Source: Aquiluna sp. KACHI24 (lineage in GTDB: Bacteria; Actinomycetota; Actinomycetes; Actinomycetales; Microbacteriaceae). From it: a stretch of 64,000 nt of DNA. The notes below the pieces were generated by a model, which ran no database searches, was not told the DNA's origin, and saw only the letters and a program-made list of their open reading frames with translations. Within the stretch, counting starts at the first letter, position 1. Each line of letters starts with the position of its first letter. The stretch lies in assembly GCF_025997915.1 (NCBI RefSeq), contig NZ_AP026677.1, forward strand, positions 992,001 through 1,056,000, read 5' to 3'. Below are positions 15,724 to 25,221 of the stretch, piece after piece. The position numbers and the translations under genes are program-made.

Positions 15724-15960
15724 ATGGTCGAAAGAAAGCGCTTTGAAATAGAGTCCTTGCTCGCCTATGGAGCGACCGCTCTGATCGCAATTTCTATCCT
15801 CTCGATTCTTGCCACCCTGCTGGCAGCACTGTTCGAATTCGCCACCATCCCACCGATCATTGTTCAGCTTCCGCTCGTGGGTTTGCCTGTCGGATTCTTG
15901 TTGATCATCACCCTGCTAATCGTTTCCGTCGTGAAACGTGGCAAAGCGAATCGGAACTAG
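15724..15960 (+). CDS. Small membrane protein, unknown function
   Basis: A 78-aa protein with two hydrophobic segments (about 13-38 and 45-68) and a basic tail KRGKANRN. It begins the transcript that continues into the XPB-partner gene, whose TTG start follows directly after this stop (TAGTTG). I do not recognise a named family. The ATG is fixed by the TAAAGT box 6 nt upstream. Confidence 0.7.
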   Translation: MVERKRFEIESLLAYGATALIAISILSILATLLAALFEFATIPPIIVQLPLVGLPVGFLLIITLLIVSVVKRGKANRN

Positions 15961-17535
15961 TTGAGCGACCTACTTGCGCTTTCAGCGGTCCTCAAGGGCC
16001 TGGACCCCAAAAACCTGGCTAAGTATTTACCCGGCAATGAGTCGGTGACCGACCTACTCGATTTAGCCAAAGTTCTTCTCACTAAGCGCGAGCTTGAGAA
16101 GCGCATTCGCACCTTGGACAAAGCTGCCCTGGAAGATCTCACCTCGGGTAATGTCTCGGCCGAGCTTCAGTCGAATCTGCTGGCAACCGAGTCAGTGATT
16201 GAGGATGCCAGGTCCTTGGCGAAGGAGCTGCAGCCAATCAAGCTGAGCTACCAACTGGCACCCGGTCACGGAGCCGGGCTAAGCGCCTACCAAACGCTGC
16301 TAGCGCTCACCGAGCTGCTGTTCAGCTTTGAAAAACGACTCTTGGTGCCTGTGAAGGCAGGACTCCGAGCCCCGGATGCCAGAGAAATTGGCGAGACACT
16401 AAAGCTAAACGCTCAAGAGGTTCAAACCATCTATCAACTTGGTGTCAGCTGCGGGTTTATCCACCAGGCCAAAGATCGAATTCACGCAACGATTCAGGGC
16501 TTTGCTTGGCTCGAGCTGGATAACCCAGATCGCTGGCTTCAGCTAGCGAAAGCAGTTTTAGACCTACCCAAGCTAGAGCTAAACGATGAGCCACTTTTGG
16601 ATCAGGTTCTAGAGCAGTATCCGCTGATTGATCCAAATCAGCTCAAGACCCTGAGGTTTGCGGAAATTCTTGGGCTAACTCAAAACCTGATTCCAACCGC
16701 TGAGCTAGAGAATCTCACAGGCGAATGGATTGCCAAAGAGCTCCCTGAAACCAGTGAGCGATTCGTGGTTCAGGGAGACCTATCGCTAATGACACTTGGC
16801 CCGATTACCGCGAGGCTGCATCGACTACTCGATGTAATTGCTCAAGCGGAGGATTTGGGTCTTGCCTCGAGGTTCAGGCTCAGTAGCCTCACCATCTCAC
16901 ACGCCCTCGAATCCGGGATGAGTATTGCCCAGATTCGCTCGGTTCTTGAAAGAAGCATCCAGCCCCTACCCCAGCCGGTTGAATACCTTCTCAGCGAGAG
17001 CGAAGCTAGATTCGCAGCAATCAAAATCTCCGACTTGGGATCAGCATCGCTAATCAAAGCCGCCGATGGCATTTTGCTCAGGCAAATTTTGGGAGAGCAG
17101 CTCCTTAGGCCACTGCTTTTGGAGCCAAGACCAGAGGGGCTGATTTCCAGGCTGGATCCCGAGATCGTCTACCTAAATCTTCGAGCCGCAGGCTATGCCG
17201 CGATTCGTGTTGACGATGAGGATCGGGTGCTATCACCACGCGCTGCTGCAGTCGAGATTGTTGAACCCGAAAAGGACTATCTTCAGCTGGCAACCGCGAT
17301 CGCAAATCGTGAGGCCAGCGAACCGAGTGGCAATGATGTGCTACGACAGTTGCAGTTTGCCCTTCGCAACAAGCTCAAGGTTGGGGTGAGGGTGAGTTAC
17401 CCCGATGGTTCTGAGCGCGAGCACCTGATTGAACCTCTCGGACTTGCCGGCTCGAGGGTGCGAGGGCGCGACACCGCAAAAGAGGCCGAGATCACACTGC
17501 CGCTTGGGAGAATCACCTCAATCTGGCTCGCCTAA
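15961..17535 (+). CDS. Helicase-associated (XPB/Ssl2 N-terminal-like) domain protein
   Basis: A 524-aa protein that corresponds to Rv0862c, encoded beside the bacterial XPB helicase. It is largely helical. The C-terminal 60 residues (VGVRVSYPDGSEREHLIEPLG...GRITSIWLA) resemble the WYL-like end of helicase-associated proteins. No Walker motifs are present, so it is likely a partner rather than a motor. TTG 15961 directly follows the stop of the preceding gene. Its TAA supplies the first bases of a TAAGCT box placed 6 nt before the XPB start. Confidence 0.78.
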   Translation: MSDLLALSAVLKGLDPKNLAKYLPGNESVTDLLDLAKVLLTKRELEKRIRTLDKAALEDLTSGNVSAELQSNLLATESVIEDARSLAKELQPIKLSYQLAPGHGAGLSAYQTLLALTELLFSFEKRLLVPVKAGLRAPDAREIGETLKLNAQEVQTIYQLGVSCGFIHQAKDRIHATIQGFAWLELDNPDRWLQLAKAVLDLPKLELNDEPLLDQVLEQYPLIDPNQLKTLRFAEILGLTQNLIPTAELENLTGEWIAKELPETSERFVVQGDLSLMTLGPITARLHRLLDVIAQAEDLGLASRFRLSSLTISHALESGMSIAQIRSVLERSIQPLPQPVEYLLSESEARFAAIKISDLGSASLIKAADGILLRQILGEQLLRPLLLEPRPEGLISRLDPEIVYLNLRAAGYAAIRVDDEDRVLSPRAAAVEIVEPEKDYLQLATAIANREASEPSGNDVLRQLQFALRNKLKVGVRVSYPDGSEREHLIEPLGLAGSRVRGRDTAKEAEITLPLGRITSIWLA

Positions 17536-17538
17536 GCT
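17533..17538 (+). promoter_or_regulatory. -10 box TAAGCT for XPB, overlapping the upstream stop codon
   Basis: TAAGCT begins with the TAA stop of the preceding gene and ends 6 nt before ATG 17545. The spacer AGAGGG is also purine-rich and could act as an SD on a longer transcript. Confidence 0.5.
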
Positions 17539-17544
17539 AGAGGG

Positions 17545-19173
17545 ATGTCTTTGGGGCCACTAATCGTTCAATCAGACCGCACGGTGCTGCTTGAAACTGA
17601 CCACCCAAACGCCGAGATCGCCCGCCACGAGCTAGCCATTTTTGCCGAATTGGAGCGCGCTCCAGAGCATGTCCACACCTACCGAATCACCAAGCTTGGA
17701 CTTTGGAACGCCCGGGCTGCCGGACACGATGCCAGCTTCATTTTGGATGTTCTAAACCGCTACTCCAAGTACCCGGTCCCACAGGGTGTTGCCCAAGAAA
17801 TTGAGGCCACCATCTCCCGGTTCGGTCGCCTGGTTATAGCCAGGGATGCCGAGGGCCTGGTGCTCAGATCGGATTCCAAAGCAATCTTGGCTGAGGTGGC
17901 ATCAACCAGGCGCATTGCAGATTTGCTGGAGCAAGAGGTCGAGTCTGGTTATCGCATTCGCGATTGGGCTCGCGGTCAGCTAAAGCAGGAGTTGCTGAAA
18001 CTAGGGTGGCCGGCCGAGGACAGCGCTGGCTTTACCCCCGGCACCCCGATGGAGATTGAACTTATCGAAGGCGATTGGCAGCTTCGCGATTATCAACTTC
18101 AGGCGGCTCAAAAGTTTGAGCTCGGTGGCAATGGCGTAGTGGTTTTGCCCTGTGGTGCTGGTAAAACAATCGTCGGTGCGACCGCGATGTCGCTGATCAA
18201 AGCCAACACCTTGATTCTTGTGACCAACACAGTGTCGGCCAGACAATGGCGAGCAGAACTTCTAAAGCGCACCAGTTTGAAGGAAGAGGACATCGCGGAA
18301 TACTCGGGCTCTAGTAAAGAGATTGCTCCGGTGACCATTGCGACGTATCAAATCCTTACCACCAAGCGCAAAGGCGACTTCGCTCACCTCGAACTGTTGA
18401 ATGCGCGAGACTGGGGTCTGATCGTCTATGACGAGGTTCACCTGTTGCCGGCGCCGATTTTCAAGATGACTGCAGATTTGCAGGCCAGAAGAAGACTCGG
18501 CCTAACAGCGACCTTGGTTAGAGAAGATGGACGCGAGTCAGATGTCTTTTCACTGATCGGACCAAAGCGCTTTGATGCGCCATGGAAAGACATTGAAGCA
18601 CAGGGCTACATTGCCCCCGCTAAGTGCTTTGAAATTCGAGTGCCGTTGCCAGACGAGGCTCGCATGCAGTATGCGATTGCCGATCAGGACACCCGCTTCA
18701 GAATTGCAGCCACCGCAGAGGCGAAGATCAACATCATCAAGCAGCTGCTAAAAAAGCATGAGGCGGAGCCAACATTGATCATTGGTCAATACCTAGAGCA
18801 AATTGATCAGGTCGCTACCGCGTTGAAAATTCCGAAGCTCACTGGTGAGACACCAGTCTTGGAGCGCGAGCAACTATTTCAAGATTTCCGCACTGGGAAA
18901 CTGACCGCTTTGGTGGTTTCAAAGGTTGCAAACTTCTCGGTGGATCTTCCTGAGGCATCGGTTGCCATTCAAATCTCCGGGGCTTTCGGGTCACGCCAAG
19001 AGGAGGCTCAGCGTCTTGGTCGACTGCTGCGCCCCAAGGCGGATGGTCGCAGCGCTAGCTTCTACACGTTGGTTGCGAAGGACACGGTCGAGCAAGACTT
19101 TGCCCAAAACCGCCAGCGCTTCTTGGCGGAGCAGGGTTACAGCTACGAGATTTTGGACGCAGATCAGATTTAG
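17545..19173 (+). CDS. DNA repair helicase, XPB/Ssl2 type
   Basis: A 542-aa SF2 3'-5' DNA helicase, the bacterial homologue of eukaryotic XPB (Rv0861c, ercc3). An N-terminal domain of about 170 residues precedes the motor core. Motif I is PCGAGKT (about residues 202-208), motif II is YDEVH, motif III is LTATLVRED (including the XPB RED motif) and motif VI is EAQRLGRLLRP. It is likely to act in DNA repair or unwinding with the adjacent partner protein. Confidence 0.93.
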   Translation: MSLGPLIVQSDRTVLLETDHPNAEIARHELAIFAELERAPEHVHTYRITKLGLWNARAAGHDASFILDVLNRYSKYPVPQGVAQEIEATISRFGRLVIARDAEGLVLRSDSKAILAEVASTRRIADLLEQEVESGYRIRDWARGQLKQELLKLGWPAEDSAGFTPGTPMEIELIEGDWQLRDYQLQAAQKFELGGNGVVVLPCGAGKTIVGATAMSLIKANTLILVTNTVSARQWRAELLKRTSLKEEDIAEYSGSSKEIAPVTIATYQILTTKRKGDFAHLELLNARDWGLIVYDEVHLLPAPIFKMTADLQARRRLGLTATLVREDGRESDVFSLIGPKRFDAPWKDIEAQGYIAPAKCFEIRVPLPDEARMQYAIADQDTRFRIAATAEAKINIIKQLLKKHEAEPTLIIGQYLEQIDQVATALKIPKLTGETPVLEREQLFQDFRTGKLTALVVSKVANFSVDLPEASVAIQISGAFGSRQEEAQRLGRLLRPKADGRSASFYTLVAKDTVEQDFAQNRQRFLAEQGYSYEILDADQI

Positions 19174-19182
19174 CACAGACGA

Positions 19183-19210
19183 CTCACAGGAAACATCCAG
19201 TAACTGTGAG
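19183..19210. promoter_or_regulatory. Inverted repeat CTCACAG-N14-CTGTGAG upstream of the response regulator
   Basis: A perfect 7-bp inverted repeat with a 14-bp spacer ends 12 nt before ATG 19223. If the mRNA is leaderless, the repeat spans the -35 region up to the -10 box, an operator-like position. It could instead be a weak hairpin after the XPB stop. Confidence 0.4.
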
Positions 19211-19222
19211 AATACTTACCGC

Positions 19223-19915
19223 ATGACCGCACTCAAAGTTCTCGTTGTAGATGATGAACCAAACATCAGAGACCTGCTCTCTGCCTCCCTTAGATTTGCT
19301 GGCCACCAGGTAATTACCTCCCACAATGGCACCGATGCAGTGGCCAAGATTATTGACAACCAGCCAGACATCGTGCTGCTTGATGTCATGCTCCCGGATG
19401 TCTCCGGATTCGGTGTCACCAAGAAGATTCGCTCGATGGGTATCGAGACTCCGATCCTGTTCCTAACCGCTCGTGATGACACCGAAGACAAGGTCACCGG
19501 CCTCACCGTTGGTGGCGACGACTACGTCACAAAGCCTTTCAGCCTGGACGAAATCATGGCTCGCATTTCTGCAATCATGCGCCGCACTGGCAAGGATCAG
19601 GTCGCAGAATCTGTGATTCGAGTTGGTGAGCTGGAAATGAATGAGGATGCTCACGAGGTGACTGTCAATGGTCAACCCGTCGACCTATCCCCCACCGAAT
19701 ATCAACTGCTTCGCTATCTTGCTCAGAATCCGAACCGAGTGCTAACCAAGGCTCAGATTCTCGATCACGTTTGGGAGTATGACTTCAACGGCGAAATGGG
19801 GATCGTTGAAAGCTACGTCTCTTACCTGAGAAAGAAACTTGACCCACTGTCGTCAGAACCACTAATTGTCACAAAGCGTGGAGTTGGATACCTACTCAAG
19901 GGCCCTAAGAACTAA
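19223..19915 (+). CDS. OmpR-family response regulator
   Basis: A 230-aa two-component regulator. The receiver domain has acidic residues DDE at 10-12, phospho-acceptor Asp54 in LLDVMLPD, Thr in FLTARDD and Lys in VTKPFS. The winged-helix effector contains SPTEYQLLRYLAQNPNRVL and ESYVSYLRKKLD, typical of OmpR/PhoB proteins. ATG 19223 is chosen because it gives the standard N-terminus (LKVLVVDDEPNIRD); an open frame extends far upstream into the XPB gene only by chance. The kinase gene starts at the base after the stop. The signal is unknown. Confidence 0.92.
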   Translation: MTALKVLVVDDEPNIRDLLSASLRFAGHQVITSHNGTDAVAKIIDNQPDIVLLDVMLPDVSGFGVTKKIRSMGIETPILFLTARDDTEDKVTGLTVGGDDYVTKPFSLDEIMARISAIMRRTGKDQVAESVIRVGELEMNEDAHEVTVNGQPVDLSPTEYQLLRYLAQNPNRVLTKAQILDHVWEYDFNGEMGIVESYVSYLRKKLDPLSSEPLIVTKRGVGYLLKGPKN

Positions 19916-21370
19916 ATGAAGAGTCGGCTACTGAAAGCCTGGGAGCGAGTCTCGCTTCGGGCCAAGCTGACGACCCTTTCGGTTGGCTTGATTGGCCTAT
20001 TGCTTTCAGTATCCAGCGCAGGAACAGTGGCGCTGCTGAGCACCTACCTGCAACAAAACACCGACACCCTCTTGATTACGACCGCAAACTCACTGCGCAC
20101 CGAGAACCCGGCACGACTAGAGGCCAGGGTTGCACAGGGTGCATTGAGTCTGCCTTCACTCCCCTCCGACTACTACATCGCGATCTTGGATAGCGAGGGG
20201 GATCAGTACCTCGGGCTTGTTAGCTCTGCTGGAAATCAGCGCGAAGTGCCTAACTTCACCTCTCTTGATCTGGAGGCGGTAATTGCAACCGGAGGTATTC
20301 CGTTTGAGGTTCGAGTCGAACGCGAGGGCCTCAGGGATGACACCTGGCGAGTAGTAGCCCTGCCGCTCGACCGTGCGCTTGGCTCGGTTGTGGTAGCGCT
20401 CCCCACCAATACCAACCGTCAGATCATTCAGGAGTATGGTGCGATCGGTGGCAGGTTTGGGATCTTCCTGGTTTTACTTTCCGGTCTAAGCATTTGGCTC
20501 ACCATCACTTCCGCTCTAAGACCTTTGAAGGAAGTGGAGAGAACTGCAGCCTCGGTTCGCAGCGGCAAGTTCTCCTCTCGTCTTGTGGAGCGCGATGGTA
20601 AGACCGAGATTGGTCGACTCAACCGAGCGCTCAACTCGATGCTTGACTCCATCGAAACCGCCGTGCGCGGCAGAGACAAAACTCTTGATCAAATGCGCAG
20701 GTTTGTCTCAGATGCGTCCCACGAACTCAGAACACCGCTTGTAACCGTTCGCGGATATGCCGAGCTCTATCGAATGGGTGCCCTGAAGAAAAAACAGGAC
20801 GTGACTGAAGCGATGCAGCGCATCGAATCCGAAGCCATACGAATGACTGGCTTGGTAGAGAGCCTTCTGACGCTGACCCGGATGGACGAGCAGGGAAATC
20901 TAAAAACCTCACTGGCTGACATCGCTCAGCAATGCCAACTGGCTATTAGGGATGCCGAGGTTGCCCACTCCGGACTGAGATTTAGTTATCAGGGACCGAG
21001 TGAACTTGAATTGGAATTTGATTCGGATCGAATCAAACAGGTATTGACCAACCTGATTACGAATGCCTCCAGGTTTGCACCCAAGGATTCTGAGATAACT
21101 CTCGAGTTGATTCAGGAAAAAGATGGGGTCACCATAAAGGTGATTGACCACGGTGAGGGAATCCCAGAAGCTCTGCGGGCACAAATCTTTGAACGCTTTT
21201 ATCGCGCCGACAACTCACGCAACCGTGACACCGGTGGCTCTGGCTTGGGACTCGCCATTGCCAAGTCAATCGTTGAAGCTCACGGCGGCAAGATTTGGGC
21301 TAGTGAAACCCCTGGCGGTGGAGCAACCTTTACCTTTACGCTCCCCGCAACCACATCCGAAAAGCACTAG
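19916..21370 (+). CDS. Membrane sensor histidine kinase
   Basis: A 484-aa partner of the preceding regulator. TM1 is at about residues 20-45, an extracytoplasmic domain of about 130 residues follows, then TM2 at about 180-205 and a HAMP linker. HisKA carries His269 in SHELRTP, and the HATPase domain has N (NLITNASRFAP), G1 (DHGEGIP) and G2 (GSGLGLAI) boxes. The ATG at 19916 directly follows the regulator stop. The topology is that of MprB/TcsS-like kinases; the ligand is unknown. Confidence 0.92.
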   Translation: MKSRLLKAWERVSLRAKLTTLSVGLIGLLLSVSSAGTVALLSTYLQQNTDTLLITTANSLRTENPARLEARVAQGALSLPSLPSDYYIAILDSEGDQYLGLVSSAGNQREVPNFTSLDLEAVIATGGIPFEVRVEREGLRDDTWRVVALPLDRALGSVVVALPTNTNRQIIQEYGAIGGRFGIFLVLLSGLSIWLTITSALRPLKEVERTAASVRSGKFSSRLVERDGKTEIGRLNRALNSMLDSIETAVRGRDKTLDQMRRFVSDASHELRTPLVTVRGYAELYRMGALKKKQDVTEAMQRIESEAIRMTGLVESLLTLTRMDEQGNLKTSLADIAQQCQLAIRDAEVAHSGLRFSYQGPSELELEFDSDRIKQVLTNLITNASRFAPKDSEITLELIQEKDGVTIKVIDHGEGIPEALRAQIFERFYRADNSRNRDTGGSGLGLAIAKSIVEAHGGKIWASETPGGGATFTFTLPATTSEKH

Positions 21371-21430
21371 TTATCCACAGCCCAATCAGCTGGACTTATC
21401 AAATCTTGAGAAACCAAGCAGATTTGGTGC

Positions 21431-21718
21431 ATGACATTTTTCACAGTTGACAGCGAGCGCATCAACGCCGCAAACACCACCATTCAAGCAACCATCTCGA
21501 GGCTTCAGACCGAGGTCAATAGCCTCCATGGACAGCTCAGCGCTTTACAAGACAGTTGGCAGGGAGTTGCCTCAACCTCGTTTCAGGAACTTATGATGCG
21601 GTGGCGAACATCATCCGATGCACTCGAGCAGAATCTGGGACAAATTGGGCAGGCTCTCGCGATGGCCGCATCGCAATATCAGGAGATCGAACAGGCTAAC
21701 CAGAGGTTGTTCCTCTAA
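21431..21718 (+). CDS. WXG100 family (EsxA/EsxB-like) protein
   Basis: A 95-aa all-helical protein with the WxG turn as DSWQGVAS at about residues 42-49, between two amphipathic helices. This is the layout of small type VII secretion substrates. No EccC, EccD or second Esx gene is in the window, so the secretion machinery must lie elsewhere or be absent. It follows the two-component genes by 60 bp and ends at a strong shared terminator. Confidence 0.82.
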   Translation: MTFFTVDSERINAANTTIQATISRLQTEVNSLHGQLSALQDSWQGVASTSFQELMMRWRTSSDALEQNLGQIGQALAMAASQYQEIEQANQRLFL

Positions 21719-21721
21719 CGG

Positions 21722-21752
21722 AAAAAGCCGGGACCAATGGCCCCGGCTTTTC
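21722..21752. terminator. Bidirectional terminator between the WXG100 gene and groEL
   Basis: AAAAAGCCGGG...CCCGGCTTTT: a GCCGGG/CCCGGC stem flanked by A-tract and T-tract, so it can terminate both convergent transcripts. Confidence 0.8.
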
Positions 21753-21763
21753 TTTGGAACTTG

Positions 21764-23416
<1,653 letters not shown>

Positions 23417-23443
23417 TTAGCACTCTCGATAATGGAGTGCTAA
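23417..23443. promoter_or_regulatory. CIRCE operator 1 (perfect)
   Basis: TTAGCACTC-N9-GAGTGCTAA matches the CIRCE consensus at every arm position. HrcA binds CIRCE and represses chaperonin genes until heat stress. It lies 34 nt upstream of the groEL start. Confidence 0.95.
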
Positions 23444-23450
23444 TACATTT

Positions 23451-23477
23451 TTAGCACTCTAACCCTCCGAGTGCAAA
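23451..23477. promoter_or_regulatory. CIRCE operator 2 (one mismatch)
   Basis: TTAGCACTC-N9-GAGTGCAAA, one mismatch in the last arm. It is centred 34 bp from the first operator. A minus-strand TTGCAC with 17-nt spacing to TAAAAA lies across the two operators as a possible groEL promoter. Confidence 0.85.
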
Positions 23478-23480
23478 TAA

Positions 23481-23507
23481 ACCCGGCACGCATGTTGCGC
23501 ACCGGGT
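23481..23507 (-). terminator. Intrinsic terminator of cspA
   Basis: On the minus strand ACCCGGTGCGCA-ACA-TGCGTGCCGGGT forms a 12-bp stem (two G-T pairs) followed by TTTATTTG. It is 20 nt after the cspA stop and directly abuts CIRCE 2. Confidence 0.75.
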
Positions 23508-23526
23508 CTAGTTGGTTAGTTGAGGG

Positions 23527-23730
23527 TTATGCCAGTGGCACGACGTTCTCTGCCTGAGGGCCCTTGTCGCCACTCTTGACATCGAACTCAACGCGCTGGT
23601 TTTCCCTTAGCTCGCGGTATCCATCGGACACGATTGCGGAGAAGTGAACGAATACGTCCGGTCCGCCATCCTGAGTGATGAATCCAAAACCCTTTTCAGA
23701 GTTGAACCACTTTACGGTTCCTTGTGCCAT
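23527..23730 (-). CDS. cspA: Cold-shock protein, CspA family
   Basis: A 67-aa single cold-shock domain with RNP1 KGFGFI and RNP2 VFVHFSAI, plus [13 protein letters not shown] at the start. It binds single-stranded nucleic acid and acts as an RNA chaperone. GGAG lies just before ATG 23730. A 7-bp hairpin in the 5' leader and a strong terminator indicate a monocistronic message. Confidence 0.95.
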   Translation of the reverse strand: MAQGTVKWFNSEKGFGFITQDGGPDVFVHFSAIVSDGYRELRENQRVEFDVKSGDKGPQAENVVPLA

Positions 23731-23748
23731 GTACTGCTCCTGATGCTA

Positions 23749-23766
23749 GTTACGCACCCGCGTAAC
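23749..23766 (-). promoter_or_regulatory. Hairpin in the cspA 5' leader
   Basis: GTTACGC-ACCC-GCGTAAC, a perfect 7-bp stem with a 4-nt loop, 18 nt upstream of the cspA start. A TAAAGT further upstream could place the start of transcription so that this hairpin is in the leader. A thermosensing role is inference. Confidence 0.35.
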
Positions 23767-23901
23767 TCACGAATGCATCGGGCGGAACTAATCCAACTCG
23801 ACTCTCCACACTTTACGCTGTACTCAGGGAAATACAAGGGTTAAGTAGCAGGCATTGAATTAGTTACTAAACGGTTATAAATTCCAAAAGGAGTGCATGA
23901 A

Positions 23902-24303
23902 TTGAAGTACGAGGTCTATAAAACAGACGAGCAGTGGAAGTCCGAGCTTTCCGAGTTTGAGTACCACGTGCTGAGGATGGCCGGTACCGAGCGGGCTTAC
24001 ACCGGTGAATTGCTCGACGAGCACCGCCCCGGAAGTTATCACTGTCGCGGTTGCGATGCCTTCTTATTTGAGGCCGACACCAAGTTTGATTCACATTGCG
24101 GTTGGCCAAGTTTCTACAAGCCTCAGGGCAACGATGCTATTGAATACATCGAGGATCGCTCTCACGGCATGATCCGCACCGAGGTGCGCTGCGCCAAGTG
24201 CGGCTCTCACCTGGGGCACGTTTTTGATGATGCACCGCAGACCCCAACCGGAGATCGCTACTGCATAAACTCCGTCAGCATTACCTTCAAGCCGGCTAAC
24301 TAA
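23902..24303 (+). CDS. msrB: Peptide-methionine (R)-S-oxide reductase
   Basis: Repairs methionine-R-sulfoxide in proteins. The protein is about 133 aa. Zinc-binding Cys pairs are in CRGCDAFL and CAKCGSHLGHVF, and the catalytic Cys is in RYCINSVSITF. TTG 23902 is preferred over GTG 23893 because AAGGAG (23887-23892) ends 9 nt before TTG but abuts GTG. A TTATAAAT box near 23874 may be its promoter. Its TAA starts the TAAGCT box of the next small gene. Confidence 0.92.
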   Translation: MKYEVYKTDEQWKSELSEFEYHVLRMAGTERAYTGELLDEHRPGSYHCRGCDAFLFEADTKFDSHCGWPSFYKPQGNDAIEYIEDRSHGMIRTEVRCAKCGSHLGHVFDDAPQTPTGDRYCINSVSITFKPAN

Positions 24304-24306
24304 GCT
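24301..24306 (+). promoter_or_regulatory. -10 box TAAGCT overlapping the msrB stop
   Basis: TAAGCT begins with the msrB TAA and ends 6 nt before ATG 24313. Confidence 0.5.
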
Positions 24307-24312
24307 TTAGCT

Positions 24313-24486
24313 ATGGCTAAGTTTTCCCAGAGTGCCTCACCGGTCTACGGCATCGGATTTATCGGTGCAGTGATTTACTACATCTCAACCGCTACCGACT
24401 TTTGGACGGGCGTGCTTGGGTTTTTGAAGGCGCTGGTCTGGCCAGGCTTTTTGGTTTATGAGCTCCTTCAGTTCCTTCAGGCCTAG
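24313..24486 (+). CDS. Small membrane protein (57 aa), unknown function
   Basis: A 57-aa protein, MAKFSQSASPVYGIGF..., with one hydrophobic segment at about 14-28 and a second at about 36-52, ending LLQFLQA. I recall similar short proteins in Microbacteriaceae but cannot name a family. Support comes from the precise TAAGCT-N6-ATG upstream signal and from the close fit between msrB and the DUF554 gene, which starts 9 bp downstream. Confidence 0.65.
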   Translation: MAKFSQSASPVYGIGFIGAVIYYISTATDFWTGVLGFLKALVWPGFLVYELLQFLQA

Positions 24487-24495
24487 GAATTCAGC

Positions 24496-25221
24496 TTGGG
24501 GACACTGATCAACATCGTCGCCATTCTGGCGGGCGCAACCATTGGCGTTTTGCTGGGAAATCGACTACCAGAGCGACTCTCTCGAACGCTGACTGATGCG
24601 ATGGGCCTAGTGGTCCTGGTTATCGGTGCACTAAACCTGGCGGCTTTGCAGGATAAAGACTTTGTCGCCGCCGTAACCTCGGCTGGAACGTTGCTGATCG
24701 TGTTAGGTGCATTGCTCCTGGGTGGCATCACAGGATCGCTACTTCAAATTGAGTCTCGCCTTGAGCAGTTTGGGGGCTGGCTACAGCGAAAAACCTCGGG
24801 CAGCGGAGACAGGCAAAAATTCATCGAGGGGTTTGTGAATTCATCGCTGCTATTCACAATCGGCCCCATGGCGGTTCTCGGCGCCCTGCAGGATGGGCTT
24901 GGAAACGGCTTTGACATTCTTGCTTTGAAGTCGACCCTTGACGGCTTCACGGCGATTGCATTTGCAGCCGCGCTTGGATGGGGAGTTGCGTTTAGTGCCA
25001 TCCCAGTGGGAGTTTGGCAGGGTGTTCTAACTATTGTGGCTATCGGGGCAGGCGCACTCATGCCAGCAAGCGTCGTTGCATCGATTACCGCAACCGGAGG
25101 TATTTTGCTTCTCGGCACCGGTTTGCGATTGCTGCAGCTGAGAATGGTGAGCGTTGCAGACTTGTTGCCGGCCCTGGTATTCGCACCCGTCCTTACCCTT
25201 TTGGTTGATGCACTTATCTAA
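24496..25221 (+). CDS. DUF554 family membrane protein
   Basis: A 241-aa multi-pass membrane protein of the YqgA/YdfK family. The N-terminus GTLINIVAILAGATIGVLLGNRLPERL and the internal FTIGPMAVLGALQDGL are family hallmarks. Transport function is suspected but unproven. TTG 24496 follows AGGAA by 7 nt. Its stop TAA interlocks with the aspA TAG in CTAA (25218-25221). Confidence 0.88.
   Translation: MGTLINIVAILAGATIGVLLGNRLPERLSRTLTDAMGLVVLVIGALNLAALQDKDFVAAVTSAGTLLIVLGALLLGGITGSLLQIESRLEQFGGWLQRKTSGSGDRQKFIEGFVNSSLLFTIGPMAVLGALQDGLGNGFDILALKSTLDGFTAIAFAAALGWGVAFSAIPVGVWQGVLTIVAIGAGALMPASVVASITATGGILLLGTGLRLLQLRMVSVADLLPALVFAPVLTLLVDALI

Noticed and set aside
18926-19222. 99-residue N-terminal extension of the response regulator
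   Set aside because: It is an out-of-frame reading of the XPB helicase 3' end; ATG 19223 gives the standard receiver start.
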